5,962 bases of DNA, from NCBI GenBank assembly GCA_903932755.1, contig CAIZHL010000127.1, positions 1 to 5,962 on the forward strand, written 5' to 3'. Below are positions 1 through 5,852 of this stretch, piece after piece. The notes under the pieces were generated by a model that ran no database searches, was not told the DNA's origin, and saw nothing but the letters and a program-made list of their open reading frames with translations. Every line of letters begins with the position of its first letter. The stretch's first letter is position 1. The translations under genes were made by a program, and so were the position numbers. The DNA comes from an uncultured beta proteobacterium. GTDB lineage: Bacteria; Pseudomonadota; Gammaproteobacteria; Burkholderiales; Rhodocyclaceae.

Positions 1-1384
1 GGATGCGATGCAGCGCGCGCTCCAGGCGCTTGTTGGTGCGCACGATGCCGACGTAATCCCACATGAAGCGGCGCAACTCCGCCCAGTTGTGTGAAATCAC
101 GATTTCCTCGTCGGCGTCGCGCACGCGGCTCTCGTCCCATTGCGGCAGGTGCGGCAGCGGCTCGACCGGTGCGGCGAGGATGTCCTTTGCCGCCGCTGCG
201 GAAAACACCACGCATTCGAGCAGCGAGTTGGACGCCAGGCGGTTGGCGCCGTGCAGCCCGGTGAAGGCCGTTTCGCCGATGGCATAGAGCCCGCCCAGAT
301 CGGTGCGCGCCGCGAGGTCGGTGACCACGCCGCCGCAGGTGTAGTGGGCGGCCGGCACCACCGGGATCGGTTCCCTGGTGATGTCGATGCCCAGCTGCAG
401 GCAGCGGGCGTGGATGGTCGGAAAGTGATCCTTGAGAAACTCCGGCGACTTGTGCGTCATGTCGAGGAACACGCAGTCGAGGCCGTGGCGCTTCATTTCG
501 AAGTCGATGGCGCGGGCGACGATGTCGCGCGGCGCGAGCTCAGCGCGTTCGTCGTGGTCGGGCATGAAGCGGGTGCCGTCGGGCAGGCGCAGCAGGCCGC
601 CTTCGCCGCGCAGGGCTTCCGAGATCAGGAAGGACTTGGCATGCGGGTGATACAGGCAGGTCGGGTGGAACTGGATGAACTCCATGTTGGCCACGCGACA
701 ACCGGCGCGCCAGGCGATCGCCACGCCGTCGCCGGTGGCGGTATCGGGGTTGGTGGTGTAGAGATAGACCTTGCCGGCGCCGCCGGTGGCCAGCGCCGTG
801 TGGCTGGCGCCCAGCATCAGCACGCGGTCGTGCGCGATGTCCAGCACATAGGCGCCGAGGCAGCGGTTGCGAGGCAGGCCGAGCTTGGCGGCGGTGATCA
901 GATCGACCGCGATGTGCCGCTCAAGAACGGTGATGTTGGGGTGGTTTTTTACCTGTTCGGTCAGGGTCTGCTGCACTGCGGTGCCGGTCGCGTCGGCGGC
1001 ATGGATGATGCGGCGCTGGCCGTGGCCGCCTTCGCGCGTCAGGTGGAAGCCCAGCGGCGAATCGTCCGGCGTGAATGGCACCCCGCGCGCGATCAGCCAT
1101 TCGATGGCCTCCCGGCCGTGTTCGACGACGAAGCGGGTGGCGGTGGGGTCGCACAGCCCGGCCCCGGCAGTAAATGTATCGTTGGCGTGGGCTTCGACGC
1201 TGTCGGCCGGGTCGAGCACTGCGGCGATGCCGCCTTGCGCCCAGGCGGAAGCGGAGTCCTCCAGAAGCTTCTTGGTGACCAGCGCCACCCGGCGGCTGTC
1301 GGCCAGCCGCAAAGCCAGCGACTGGCCCGCCAGACCGCTGCCGATGATGAGGACGTCGAAATGCTGGATGGCGGCCGGATTCAT
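1..1384 (-). CDS. nadB: L-aspartate oxidase NadB (partial, C-terminus outside window)
   Basis: NadB is the FAD flavoenzyme that oxidises L-aspartate to iminoaspartate, the first step of de novo NAD synthesis; NadA then makes quinolinate. Reading the minus strand from the ATG at 1384 gives 461 codons without a stop. The N-terminal Rossmann motif is [11 protein letters not shown] (residues 10-20). It is followed by WAQGGIAAV (48-56) and [10 protein letters not shown] (116-125), whose E118 matches the catalytic Glu121 of E. coli NadB. Further on are the FAD/substrate signatures [18 protein letters not shown] and [12 protein letters not shown]. The succinate dehydrogenase/fumarate reductase flavoprotein family shares this fold, but the NadB-specific strings make the call firm. 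E. coli NadB is 540 residues, so about 80 C-terminal residues are missing. An in-frame TAG lies at 1394-1396, so no longer start is possible, and the Rossmann strand begins at residue 10, so a later start is unlikely. No Shine-Dalgarno precedes the ATG. The gene is divergent from rpoE, as in E. coli and Pseudomonas. Confidence 0.97.
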   Translation of the reverse strand, partial: MNPAAIQHFDVLIIGSGLAGQSLALRLADSRRVALVTKKLLEDSASAWAQGGIAAVLDPADSVEAHANDTFTAGAGLCDPTATRFVVEHGREAIEWLIARGVPFTPDDSPLGFHLTREGGHGQRRIIHAADATGTAVQQTLTEQVKNHPNITVLERHIAVDLITAAKLGLPRNRCLGAYVLDIAHDRVLMLGASHTALATGGAGKVYLYTTNPDTATGDGVAIAWRAGCRVANMEFIQFHPTCLYHPHAKSFLISEALRGEGGLLRLPDGTRFMPDHDERAELAPRDIVARAIDFEMKRHGLDCVFLDMTHKSPEFLKDHFPTIHARCLQLGIDITREPIPVVPAAHYTCGGVVTDLAARTDLGGLYAIGETAFTGLHGANRLASNSLLECVVFSAAAAKDILAAPVEPLPHLPQWDESRVRDADEEIVISHNWAELRRFMWDYVGIVRTNKRLERALHRI

Positions 1385-1392
1385 GGGGCCGG

Positions 1393-1401
1393 ACTATATC
1401 A
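1393..1401 (-). promoter_or_regulatory. Candidate extended -10 promoter for nadB
   Basis: On the minus strand, 1401 to 1393 reads TGATATAGT. This is a TGn extension plus TATAGT, five of six matches to TATAAT. No convincing -35 is seen at 16-18 nt spacing. The last base of the -10 is only 8 nt from the A of the nadB ATG, and that A is the first purine at a sensible start distance. The transcript would therefore begin at or within 2 nt of the start codon. A weaker alternative further upstream (CCGACA, 18 nt, AATAGT) would give a short leader, still without a Shine-Dalgarno. This is a pattern match only. Confidence 0.4.
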
Positions 1402-1414
1402 CTGCCGCCGGGAT

Positions 1415-1442
1415 GGAACTATTTGCACGGGCTCCGGTCACT
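1415..1442 (+). promoter_or_regulatory. Candidate sigma-E (RpoE/AlgU)-dependent promoter of rpoE
   Basis: GGAACTA at 1415-1421 matches six of seven bases of the sigma-E -35 consensus GGAACTT. After a 16-nt spacer comes TCACT at 1438-1442, preceded by GG, which resembles the GGTCAAA/TCTGA -10 class. Both E. coli rpoE and P. aeruginosa algU are positively autoregulated through such promoters upstream of the gene. Transcription would start near 1449 and give a leader of about 85 nt. The -10 match is imperfect, so this is a candidate and not a certainty. Confidence 0.42.
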
Positions 1443-1498
1443 GTCGGCAACGGTTGATGCAACGGGTTCTTGGGGTACGAAATGCGGGCGGAGTGGCT

Positions 1499-1507
1499 TG
1501 TTATACT
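1499..1507 (+). promoter_or_regulatory. Candidate housekeeping extended -10 promoter of rpoE
   Basis: TGTTATACT is an extended -10 element: TG, one base, then TATACT (five of six to TATAAT). No good -35 is present 17 nt upstream (GAAATG at 1479-1484), which extended -10 promoters tolerate. A start near 1514 would leave a leader of about 20 nt holding the GAAGG ribosome site and the ATG at 1534. It would supply basal, sigma-70-type expression alongside the upstream sigma-E-like promoter. Confidence 0.42.
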
Positions 1508-1522
1508 CGCTAGCGGTCGAAC

Positions 1523-1527
1523 GAAGG
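1523..1527 (+). promoter_or_regulatory. Ribosome binding site of rpoE (decides the start)
   Basis: GAAGG lies 6 nt before the ATG at 1534, a normal Shine-Dalgarno spacing. The competing in-frame ATG at 1567 is preceded by CAGCAAACTCC, which has no purine-rich core at the right distance. The sequence therefore favours 1534, while family alignment favours 1567. Confidence 0.55.
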
Positions 1528-1533
1528 CCGCAC

Positions 1534-2166
1534 ATGTCCAACTGGCGGGAACAAACAGCAAACTCCATGGGAGATCGCGAAGCAGACCGGATACTGGTCG
1601 AGCGGGTGCAGGCGGGCGACAAGCAGGCATTCGGCCTGCTGGTTTCCAAGTACCAGCGCAAGCTCGGGCGTCTGATTTCGCGCATGGTGCGTGACTCGGC
1701 CGAGGTGGAGGATATCGTTCAGGACAGTTTCATCCGGGCCTACCGGGCATTGCCGGGCTTTCGCAACGACAGCGCCTTTTACACATGGCTTTACCGGATC
1801 GGCGTCAATACCGCGAAGAACTGGCTGATCACGCATGGCCGCCGCGCTTCGGCGACGACCGGGGTGGATAGCGAGGAAGCGGAGAGCTACGACGACGCCG
1901 ACGCGCTGCGCGACAACGACACTCCCGAGCGGCTGTTGATGACCAAGCAGATCGGGGAGACGGTGAATGCCGCCATGGAAGCCCTGCCCGAGGATTTGCG
2001 CACGGCGATCATGCTGCGCGAGATAGATGGTTTGTCATATGAGGAGATTGCCCAGGTCATGGAGTGCCCGATTGGAACCGTCCGTTCGCGGATTTTCCGC
2101 GCGCGCGACGCGATTTCGGAACGATTGAGGCCCTTGCTCGATGCGGCCCCCGACAAAAGGTGGTGA
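1534..2166 (+). CDS. rpoE: Extracytoplasmic-function sigma factor RpoE (AlgU/sigma-E)
   Basis: This ECF sigma factor directs RNA polymerase to envelope-stress promoters. It is 210 residues from ATG 1534. Region 2 runs from about residue 33 to 104 and contains DIVQDSFIRAYRAL (60-73) and the -10 recognition segment FRNDSAFYTWLYRIGVNTAK (76-95). After an acidic linker (about 112-132), region 4 (about 148-195) holds ALPEDLRTAIMLREIDGLSYEEIA and the helix-turn-helix ending GTVRSRIFRAR, which recognises GGAACTT-type -35 elements. The match to E. coli RpoE is close along the whole length. Start choice: ATG 1534 has a good GAAGG site, but most relatives begin at the equivalent of ATG 1567 (MGDRE), which would make 199 residues. 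The stop is 4 nt before rseA. It is the first gene of the stress operon and is probably autoregulated and held inactive at the membrane by RseA. Confidence 0.96.
   Translation: MSNWREQTANSMGDREADRILVERVQAGDKQAFGLLVSKYQRKLGRLISRMVRDSAEVEDIVQDSFIRAYRALPGFRNDSAFYTWLYRIGVNTAKNWLITHGRRASATTGVDSEEAESYDDADALRDNDTPERLLMTKQIGETVNAAMEALPEDLRTAIMLREIDGLSYEEIAQVMECPIGTVRSRIFRARDAISERLRPLLDAAPDKRW
2157..2163 (+). promoter_or_regulatory. Ribosome binding site of rseA
   Basis: AAGGTGG sits inside the last codons of rpoE, 7 nt before the rseA ATG at 2171. This supports that start over the in-frame ATG at 2141 and makes rseA translation depend on ribosomes finishing rpoE, a common arrangement for sigma/anti-sigma pairs. 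Confidence 0.65.
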
Positions 2167-2170
2167 TGAC

Positions 2171-2674
2171 ATGAAGACACGGATTTCGGCCCTGATGGAT
2201 GGCGAACTCGAACAGCACGAGGTTGCCGAGACGCTGCAGGCCCTGCGCCGCAGCGACACCTTGCGCACCGAGTGGTGCGATGGCCACCTGATCGGCGCGG
2301 CCTTGCGCGGCGAGCGCGGCCTGGACCTGGACGTCACGGCGCGCGTCATGTCGGCGCTGGAGGCGGAGCCGACGGTGATGGCGCCTGCATCCCGGCGCGC
2401 CCCGGCGTGGCAGCGTCCGCTGTTGGCGCTGGCCGCATCCGCGGCAGGCGTCGCGGTGGTCGCCTGGCTGGCGCTGACTCCCGAAGCAAGCGGCCTTCCT
2501 GCCGGCTCGGGCGGCCTGGCCGCCGCCAGGCCCGGCCCGGTCGTGGCGCAATCCCAATCGACGCCGCGGCTGCAGGAATACCTGGTGGCGCACCAGGCGC
2601 ATGCGCCGGGCGGCGTCATCGGCGGCGCCGCGCGCAACATCCGCACCGTGGCGGCGAACGGCGACGGCCGGTGA
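2171..2674 (+). CDS. rseA: Anti-sigma-E factor RseA (MucA family)
   Basis: This single-pass inner-membrane protein of 167 residues binds and silences RpoE. The cytoplasmic anti-sigma domain is about residues 1-66. It begins with MKTRISALMDGELEQHEV, the typical opening of RseA/MucA proteins, followed by WCDGHLIGAALRGE (35-48). A hydrophobic Ala/Leu/Val helix at about 84-102 spans the membrane. The periplasmic part (about 103-167) is Ala/Gly/Pro-rich and ends with a conserved-looking stretch (LQEYLVAHQ, then RNIRTVA), the sort of segment MucB/RseB is known to contact in this family. By family knowledge, stress triggers a DegS/AlgW-type site-1 cut in the periplasmic domain and then RseP cleavage, freeing RpoE. 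Neither protease is encoded here. Sequence divergence is normal for this family; position right after rpoE secures the call. Its stop overlaps the rseB start by 4 nt. Confidence 0.9.
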   Translation: MKTRISALMDGELEQHEVAETLQALRRSDTLRTEWCDGHLIGAALRGERGLDLDVTARVMSALEAEPTVMAPASRRAPAWQRPLLALAASAAGVAVVAWLALTPEASGLPAGSGGLAAARPGPVVAQSQSTPRLQEYLVAHQAHAPGGVIGGAARNIRTVAANGDGR

Positions 2675-3636
2675 AGTACCTGCGCATTTCCCTGCTGCTG
2701 CTGTTGCTCCCGGCGCTTTTTTCGGTCCCGGGTCCGGCTCTGGCCGAGGACGGCCTGGCGCTGCTGCAGCGCATCGCGCAGGGCTCGCGGCAACTGACGT
2801 ACAGCGGCGTTTTCGTTTATCGCAGCGGCGGCCGGGTGGACACCTCGCGCATCGTTCATTCGGTCAGCGACGGAGTCGAACTCGAGCGCATCGAAGCCCT
2901 CGACGGCAGCCCGCGCGAGGTTCTGCGCGCCGGCAGCGAAGTCAAATGTTTTTTCCCTGAAGAGAAGTTGCTGATCGTCGAGGCACGCTCCAACCAGCGC
3001 GGCTTCCCGAGCCTGCTGCCCGCCGGACTGGGCAGTTTGCCGGAGCACTATGCGATTCACGGCGGCAGCACGGGGCGGGTTGCGGGCGTGAGCAGTCGCG
3101 CCGTACTCCTCAAGCCGCGCGACGAATGGCGCTATGGCCATGAGTTCTGGATGGACGTGGCCAGCGGCCTGCTGCTCAAGGCCACCCTGCTCGGTGCAGG
3201 CGGTGAAGCGCTCGAATCCTTTGCATTCACCCATGTAAAAATCGGCGGACCGCTGGAGCACGGCGCACTCAAGCCGGGCTTCGACCTAGACAAGGTACGT
3301 GTCCAGCACGTACGCACCACTGAAATGCGGCCGGAAGATGCGGGCTGGATCTTCCGTACGCAGTTGCCCGGATTCCGCAAAGTCGCAGCCATGAAGCGAC
3401 AGGCGGCCGATGCCGGCGCCGAAAGCATGCACGTGGTGTTTTCCGACGGACTGGCCTCCATCTCGGTATTCATCGAGCCCGGTGGAACGGCCGGCGAGCA
3501 GGAGTCGACCGCGACCCTCGGTCCGGTCAACGTGTTCCGGCGCCAGGTCGATCAACACCGCGTGGTGGTCATGGGCGAAGTACCGGCCATCGCCGTCCGG
3601 CGGCTCGGCGAAGGCATGGAGCGCAAGCGCAAATGA
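2671..3636 (+). CDS. rseB: Periplasmic sigma-E regulator RseB (MucB)
   Basis: RseB binds the periplasmic domain of RseA and protects it from site-1 proteolysis; by family knowledge it lets go when it binds lipoprotein- or LPS-type ligands. The start is GTG at 2671, whose GTGA overlaps the rseA stop; no Met codon fits nearby. The product is 321 residues. The signal peptide is MKYLR, a run of Leu, then PGPALA, with likely cleavage after A25. The larger N-terminal domain (about 26-200) has the LolA-like MucB/RseB fold, with the family-typical YSGVFVYRSGG (44-54) and later EHYAIHGGSTGRVAG. The smaller C-terminal domain (about 216-310) carries GWIFRTQLPGF and MHVVFSDGLASISVFIE. Length fits RseB/MucB (about 315-320). 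No clear Shine-Dalgarno precedes the GTG, so translation is probably coupled to rseA. The stop overlaps the rseC start (ATGA). Confidence 0.95.
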   Translation: MKYLRISLLLLLLPALFSVPGPALAEDGLALLQRIAQGSRQLTYSGVFVYRSGGRVDTSRIVHSVSDGVELERIEALDGSPREVLRAGSEVKCFFPEEKLLIVEARSNQRGFPSLLPAGLGSLPEHYAIHGGSTGRVAGVSSRAVLLKPRDEWRYGHEFWMDVASGLLLKATLLGAGGEALESFAFTHVKIGGPLEHGALKPGFDLDKVRVQHVRTTEMRPEDAGWIFRTQLPGFRKVAAMKRQAADAGAESMHVVFSDGLASISVFIEPGGTAGEQESTATLGPVNVFRRQVDQHRVVVMGEVPAIAVRRLGEGMERKRK

Positions 3637-4079
3637 CCCGTTGCGAGGCCGTGGTGGTGGACGTAGCCGGTGGCGAAGTCTGGGTTGAAGTTCCCGAACG
3701 CGCCCCAAGCTGTGGCAGCTGCAAGAGTGCTGATGCCTGCCAGACGGGCCTGCTCGGACTCGGCACGGGACCGCGTCGCTACCGGCTGGAAAACCGCATC
3801 GGCGCCCGCATCGGCGACCGCGTGCAGCTGACCGTGGCCGACGGCACCGTGTGGCGGGCTTCGCTGGTTTCGTATGTGCTGCCGGTGCTGCTGGCCCTCG
3901 GCGGTGCGGCCATTGGGCAGTTCGCCGCCGGCGATGCCGGGGCCGTGCTGGGCCTGTTGGCCGGCCTGGGCTGCAGCCTGGTGCTGTTGCGGCGCGACGA
4001 GTTGCGCGCACGCGGTGACGCCGGGCGGTTTTCATTGCAGATCGAGACTTTGACCATTCGCATCAAGGAGCAATCATGA
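3633..4079 (+). CDS. rseC: RseC/MucC family sigma-E regulator, inner-membrane protein
   Basis: This 148-residue protein belongs to the RseC/MucC family, a modulator of the sigma-E pathway with an unsettled mechanism. It opens with a small beta-rich soluble part (TRCEAVVVDVAGGEVWVEV). A cysteine cluster follows, C27-x2-C30-x5-C36 (SCGSCKSADAC), matching the CSSCASRAGC cluster of E. coli RseC; C4 is an additional cysteine. GDRVQLTVADG (61-71) leads into two membrane helices, about 77-98 and 103-119, separated by a short AAGD turn, with Arg-rich flanks. The C-terminal tail is cytoplasmic-like. The cysteines could bind an Fe-S cluster or metal, or be redox-active; the sequence does not decide. 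A GGAG at 3618-3621 lies 11 nt before the ATG. The gene overlaps rseB and mucD by 4 nt each. Confidence 0.93.
   Translation: MTRCEAVVVDVAGGEVWVEVPERAPSCGSCKSADACQTGLLGLGTGPRRYRLENRIGARIGDRVQLTVADGTVWRASLVSYVLPVLLALGGAAIGQFAAGDAGAVLGLLAGLGCSLVLLRRDELRARGDAGRFSLQIETLTIRIKEQS
4065..4070 (+). promoter_or_regulatory. Strong ribosome binding site of mucD
   Basis: AAGGAG stands 5 nt before the ATG at 4076, inside the last codons of rseC. It is the best Shine-Dalgarno in the operon, suggesting the protease is made in larger amounts than the membrane regulators encoded before it. Confidence 0.75.
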
Positions 4080-5509
4080 AAAAATTCGTCTATTCCATCG
4101 CGCTGGCGTGCCTGGCGCTGCTGCCCTTCACGGCGCAGGCGCGCGATCTGCCCGACTTCACCGAACTGGTCGAGAAGCAGGGTGCCACCGTGGTCAATAT
4201 CAGCACCACGCAGGTCATCAAGGGTCGCCGCGGCGGTCCCCAGTTCCCGTTCGACGGCGACGAGGCGGCCCAGGAACTCCTGCGCCGTTTCTTCCCGGGC
4301 CAGATTCCCAACCAGCCCGGGGTACCGCAGGAGTTCAAGAACCGTTCGCTGGGCTCGGGCTTCATCATCAGCGCCGACGGCCACATCCTGACCAACGCGC
4401 ACGTGGTCGACGGGGCCGACGAAGTCCAGGTCAAACTCACCGACAAGCGCGAATTCAAGGCCAAGGTGCTGGGCAGCGACAAGCGCACCGACGTGGCGCT
4501 GATCAAGATCGAGGCGAAGAACCTGCCGGTGGCCAAACTGGGCGATTCGACCAAGCTCAAGGTCGGCGAATGGGTACTGGCGATCGGATCGCCCTTCGGT
4601 TTCGAGAACACCGTCACCGCGGGCATCGTCAGCGCCACCGGACGCTCGCTGACCCATGAGAATTACGTCCCCTTCATCCAGACCGACGTCGCCATCAACC
4701 CGGGCAATTCGGGCGGACCGCTGTTCAACATGAAGGGCGAGGTGGTCGGCATCAATTCGCAGATATTCTCCCGTTCCGGCGGCTCCATGGGCCTGTCATT
4801 CGCGATCCCCATCGATCTGGCGAACGACATCCAGACCCAGCTGCGGGCCAAGGGCAAGGTCAGTCGCGGCCGCCTCGGCATCGGCATCCAGGAAGTCAGC
4901 AAGGAACTGGCGGAGTCCTTCAACCTCGGCAAGCCGCAGGGTGCGCTGGTGGCCTCGGTGGAAAAGGGTTCCGCGGCGGACAAGGCCGGTATCGAAGTCG
5001 GCGACATCATCCTCAAGTTCGACGGCAAGGCGGTGACGGAATCCGTCGACCTGCCGCGCATGGTCGGCGCCACCCGGCCGGGCACCAAGTCCGTGGTACA
5101 GGTCTGGCGCAAGGGCGGTTCCCGCGATCTGTCAATCACCGTCGGCGAAATTCCGGACGACGAGGACAGGACGCAGGTCGCCGGACGCGGCGGCAAGCCC
5201 GCCGAGCCCTCCGCGGCCAACCGCCTCGGACTGGTGCTGACCGTGCCGACAGCCGAGCAGAAGAAAGCCCTCGGCATCCAGCACGGCCTGATCGTCGACG
5301 ACGTCAAGAACGGCGGCGCGCGCAGCGAAGTGCGGCCCGGCGACATCATCCTGTCGGCGATCATCAAGGGTAGCCAGACCGACATCAAGTCCCTGACGCA
5401 GTTCAACGACATACTCAAGGGCCTCGACAAGAACGCGACGATGACCCTGCTGGTCAAGCGCGGCGACTCGCAGACCTTCGTTACCATCAAGGGTGCGGCC
5501 GATAAGTAA
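4076..5509 (+). CDS. mucD: Periplasmic Do-family serine endoprotease (DegP/HtrA, MucD)
   Basis: This HtrA-type quality-control protease degrades misfolded envelope proteins; in Pseudomonas MucD also dampens AlgU signalling. The product is 477 residues. The signal peptide is MKKFVYSIAL to AQA, with likely cleavage after A22. The trypsin-like domain (about 35-255) has the full catalytic triad: H109 in TNAHVVDG, D139 in RTDVALIKI, and S212 in GNSGGPLF. Two PDZ domains follow: PDZ1 at about 262-356 (GRLGIGIQEV, KAGIEVGDIIL) and PDZ2 at about 384-472 (LGLVLTV, VRPGDIIL). The two-PDZ layout fits DegP/DegQ/MucD, not DegS/AlgW, which have one PDZ and a membrane anchor. The segment at about 51-90, corresponding to the LA loop, contains no cysteine, unlike E. 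coli DegP with its disulphide there; the only cysteine is C12 in the signal peptide. It starts in the ATGA overlap with the rseC stop. Confidence 0.97.
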   Translation: MKKFVYSIALACLALLPFTAQARDLPDFTELVEKQGATVVNISTTQVIKGRRGGPQFPFDGDEAAQELLRRFFPGQIPNQPGVPQEFKNRSLGSGFIISADGHILTNAHVVDGADEVQVKLTDKREFKAKVLGSDKRTDVALIKIEAKNLPVAKLGDSTKLKVGEWVLAIGSPFGFENTVTAGIVSATGRSLTHENYVPFIQTDVAINPGNSGGPLFNMKGEVVGINSQIFSRSGGSMGLSFAIPIDLANDIQTQLRAKGKVSRGRLGIGIQEVSKELAESFNLGKPQGALVASVEKGSAADKAGIEVGDIILKFDGKAVTESVDLPRMVGATRPGTKSVVQVWRKGGSRDLSITVGEIPDDEDRTQVAGRGGKPAEPSAANRLGLVLTVPTAEQKKALGIQHGLIVDDVKNGGARSEVRPGDIILSAIIKGSQTDIKSLTQFNDILKGLDKNATMTLLVKRGDSQTFVTIKGAADK

Positions 5510-5783
5510 TCTTCCCGAGGGTCCGCCGTCGCCGCGGCTGCGCCTTTACAGCCGCGACTACTGCCACCTCTGCCACGACATGCTCGCCGCGCTCGAAGCC
5601 CTGCGCGGAGAGCCCTGCGTGGCGTTTTTCGATATCGACGTGGTGGACGTCGATGCCGACCCCGCACTCGTAGCCAAATACGACGAACTGGTGCCGGTGC
5701 TGGTCGATGGCGAGGGGCGCGAACTGTGCCACTACTTCCTGGATGCCGCGAAAGTGCGTGAGTATTTGGGTGCTTTAGGCTAA
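5493..5783 (+). CDS. Glutaredoxin-like thioredoxin-fold protein (DUF836-type)
   Basis: A small 96-residue protein with a thioredoxin/glutaredoxin fold. The first strand and active site read LRLYSRDYCHLC, giving a C24-H-L-C27 redox pair at the start of helix 1. ELVPVLVDG (65-73) carries the usual cis-proline (P68) before the next strand. C42 and C79 are extra cysteines. There is no signal peptide, so it acts in the cytoplasm; its partner cannot be told from the sequence. The start is uncertain. GTG 5493 overlaps the mucD stop by 17 nt and has AAGG directly against it with no spacing. No ATG or TTG follows before the fold begins, so the first about 14 residues may not be real. It is probably the last gene of the stress operon, translated by coupling to mucD. 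The next in-frame CTG is at 5538 and would begin just at the first strand. Confidence 0.85.
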   Translation: MRPISNLPEGPPSPRLRLYSRDYCHLCHDMLAALEALRGEPCVAFFDIDVVDVDADPALVAKYDELVPVLVDGEGRELCHYFLDAAKVREYLGALG

Positions 5784-5786
5784 AAT
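5758..5786 (+). promoter_or_regulatory. Candidate promoter for lepA over the upstream stop codon
   Basis: TAAAAT at 5781-5786 (five of six to TATAAT) includes the TAA stop of the glutaredoxin-like gene. Seventeen nt upstream, GTGAGT at 5758-5763 is only a weak -35 (shared TGA). Transcription would begin near 5793 and pass through the hairpin at 5810-5843 before reaching lepA. This is inferred from the hexamer and from the lack of room for a promoter between the hairpin and lepA. Confidence 0.35.
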
Positions 5787-5809
5787 CCGCCCCTTGCTTT
5801 AAGGCCTCC

Positions 5810-5843
5810 AAGGTGCTCAACAGCTTGAATGAGCGCCTTTTTT
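5810..5843 (+). terminator. Rho-independent terminator-like hairpin before lepA
   Basis: AAGGTGCTCA (5810-5819) pairs with TGAGCGCCTT (5830-5839) over all ten positions, with one G-U pair, around a 10-nt loop (ACAGCTTGAA). The T run continues to 5843 (six T in all from 5838). This is a textbook intrinsic terminator shape and would end the rpoE-to-glutaredoxin transcript. Oddly, the T run ends 9 nt before the lepA ATG, leaving no space for a lepA promoter downstream. It may therefore act partly as an attenuator in the lepA leader. An ATG at 5829, in frame with lepA, lies at the loop/3' arm junction. Confidence 0.7.
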
Positions 5844-5852
5844 CTTGCCCCC

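Noticed and set aside
944..950. A AAA AAC slippery heptamer in nadB phase (minus strand)
   Set aside because: It is in the right phase for -1 frameshifting, but NadB continues correctly in frame on both sides (QVKNHPNI matches the family), so no frameshift is needed. Chance A run.
140..1513. A 457-codon plus-strand open frame across nadB
   Set aside because: It is the antisense shadow of nadB. The minus strand gives an unmistakable NadB protein, while the plus-strand product has no recognisable motifs and the long frame is expected at high GC.
2141..2170. Earlier in-frame ATG for rseA at 2141
   Set aside because: It would overlap rpoE by 26 nt and lacks a ribosome site, while ATG 2171 has AAGGTGG at 7 nt and begins with the family-typical sequence.
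2272..2670. Upstream extension of the rseB frame through rseA
   Set aside because: The frame happens to be open inside rseA, but a clear signal peptide begins at GTG 2671, so the real start is there.
2035..3261. A 408-codon minus-strand open frame across rseA and rseB
   Set aside because: Antisense shadow of two well-supported genes, with low-complexity Ala/Arg/Gln composition and no domain signature.
4663..5820. A 385-codon minus-strand open frame across mucD and the glutaredoxin-like gene
   Set aside because: Antisense shadow; the product is Ser/Arg/Pro-rich without motifs, and the sense strand is a clear HtrA protease.
5829..5852. In-frame ATG at 5829 as the lepA start
   Set aside because: It lies within the terminator hairpin, and the added residues (MSAFFLAP) are absent from the usual LepA N-terminus, which begins at the 5853 ATG.
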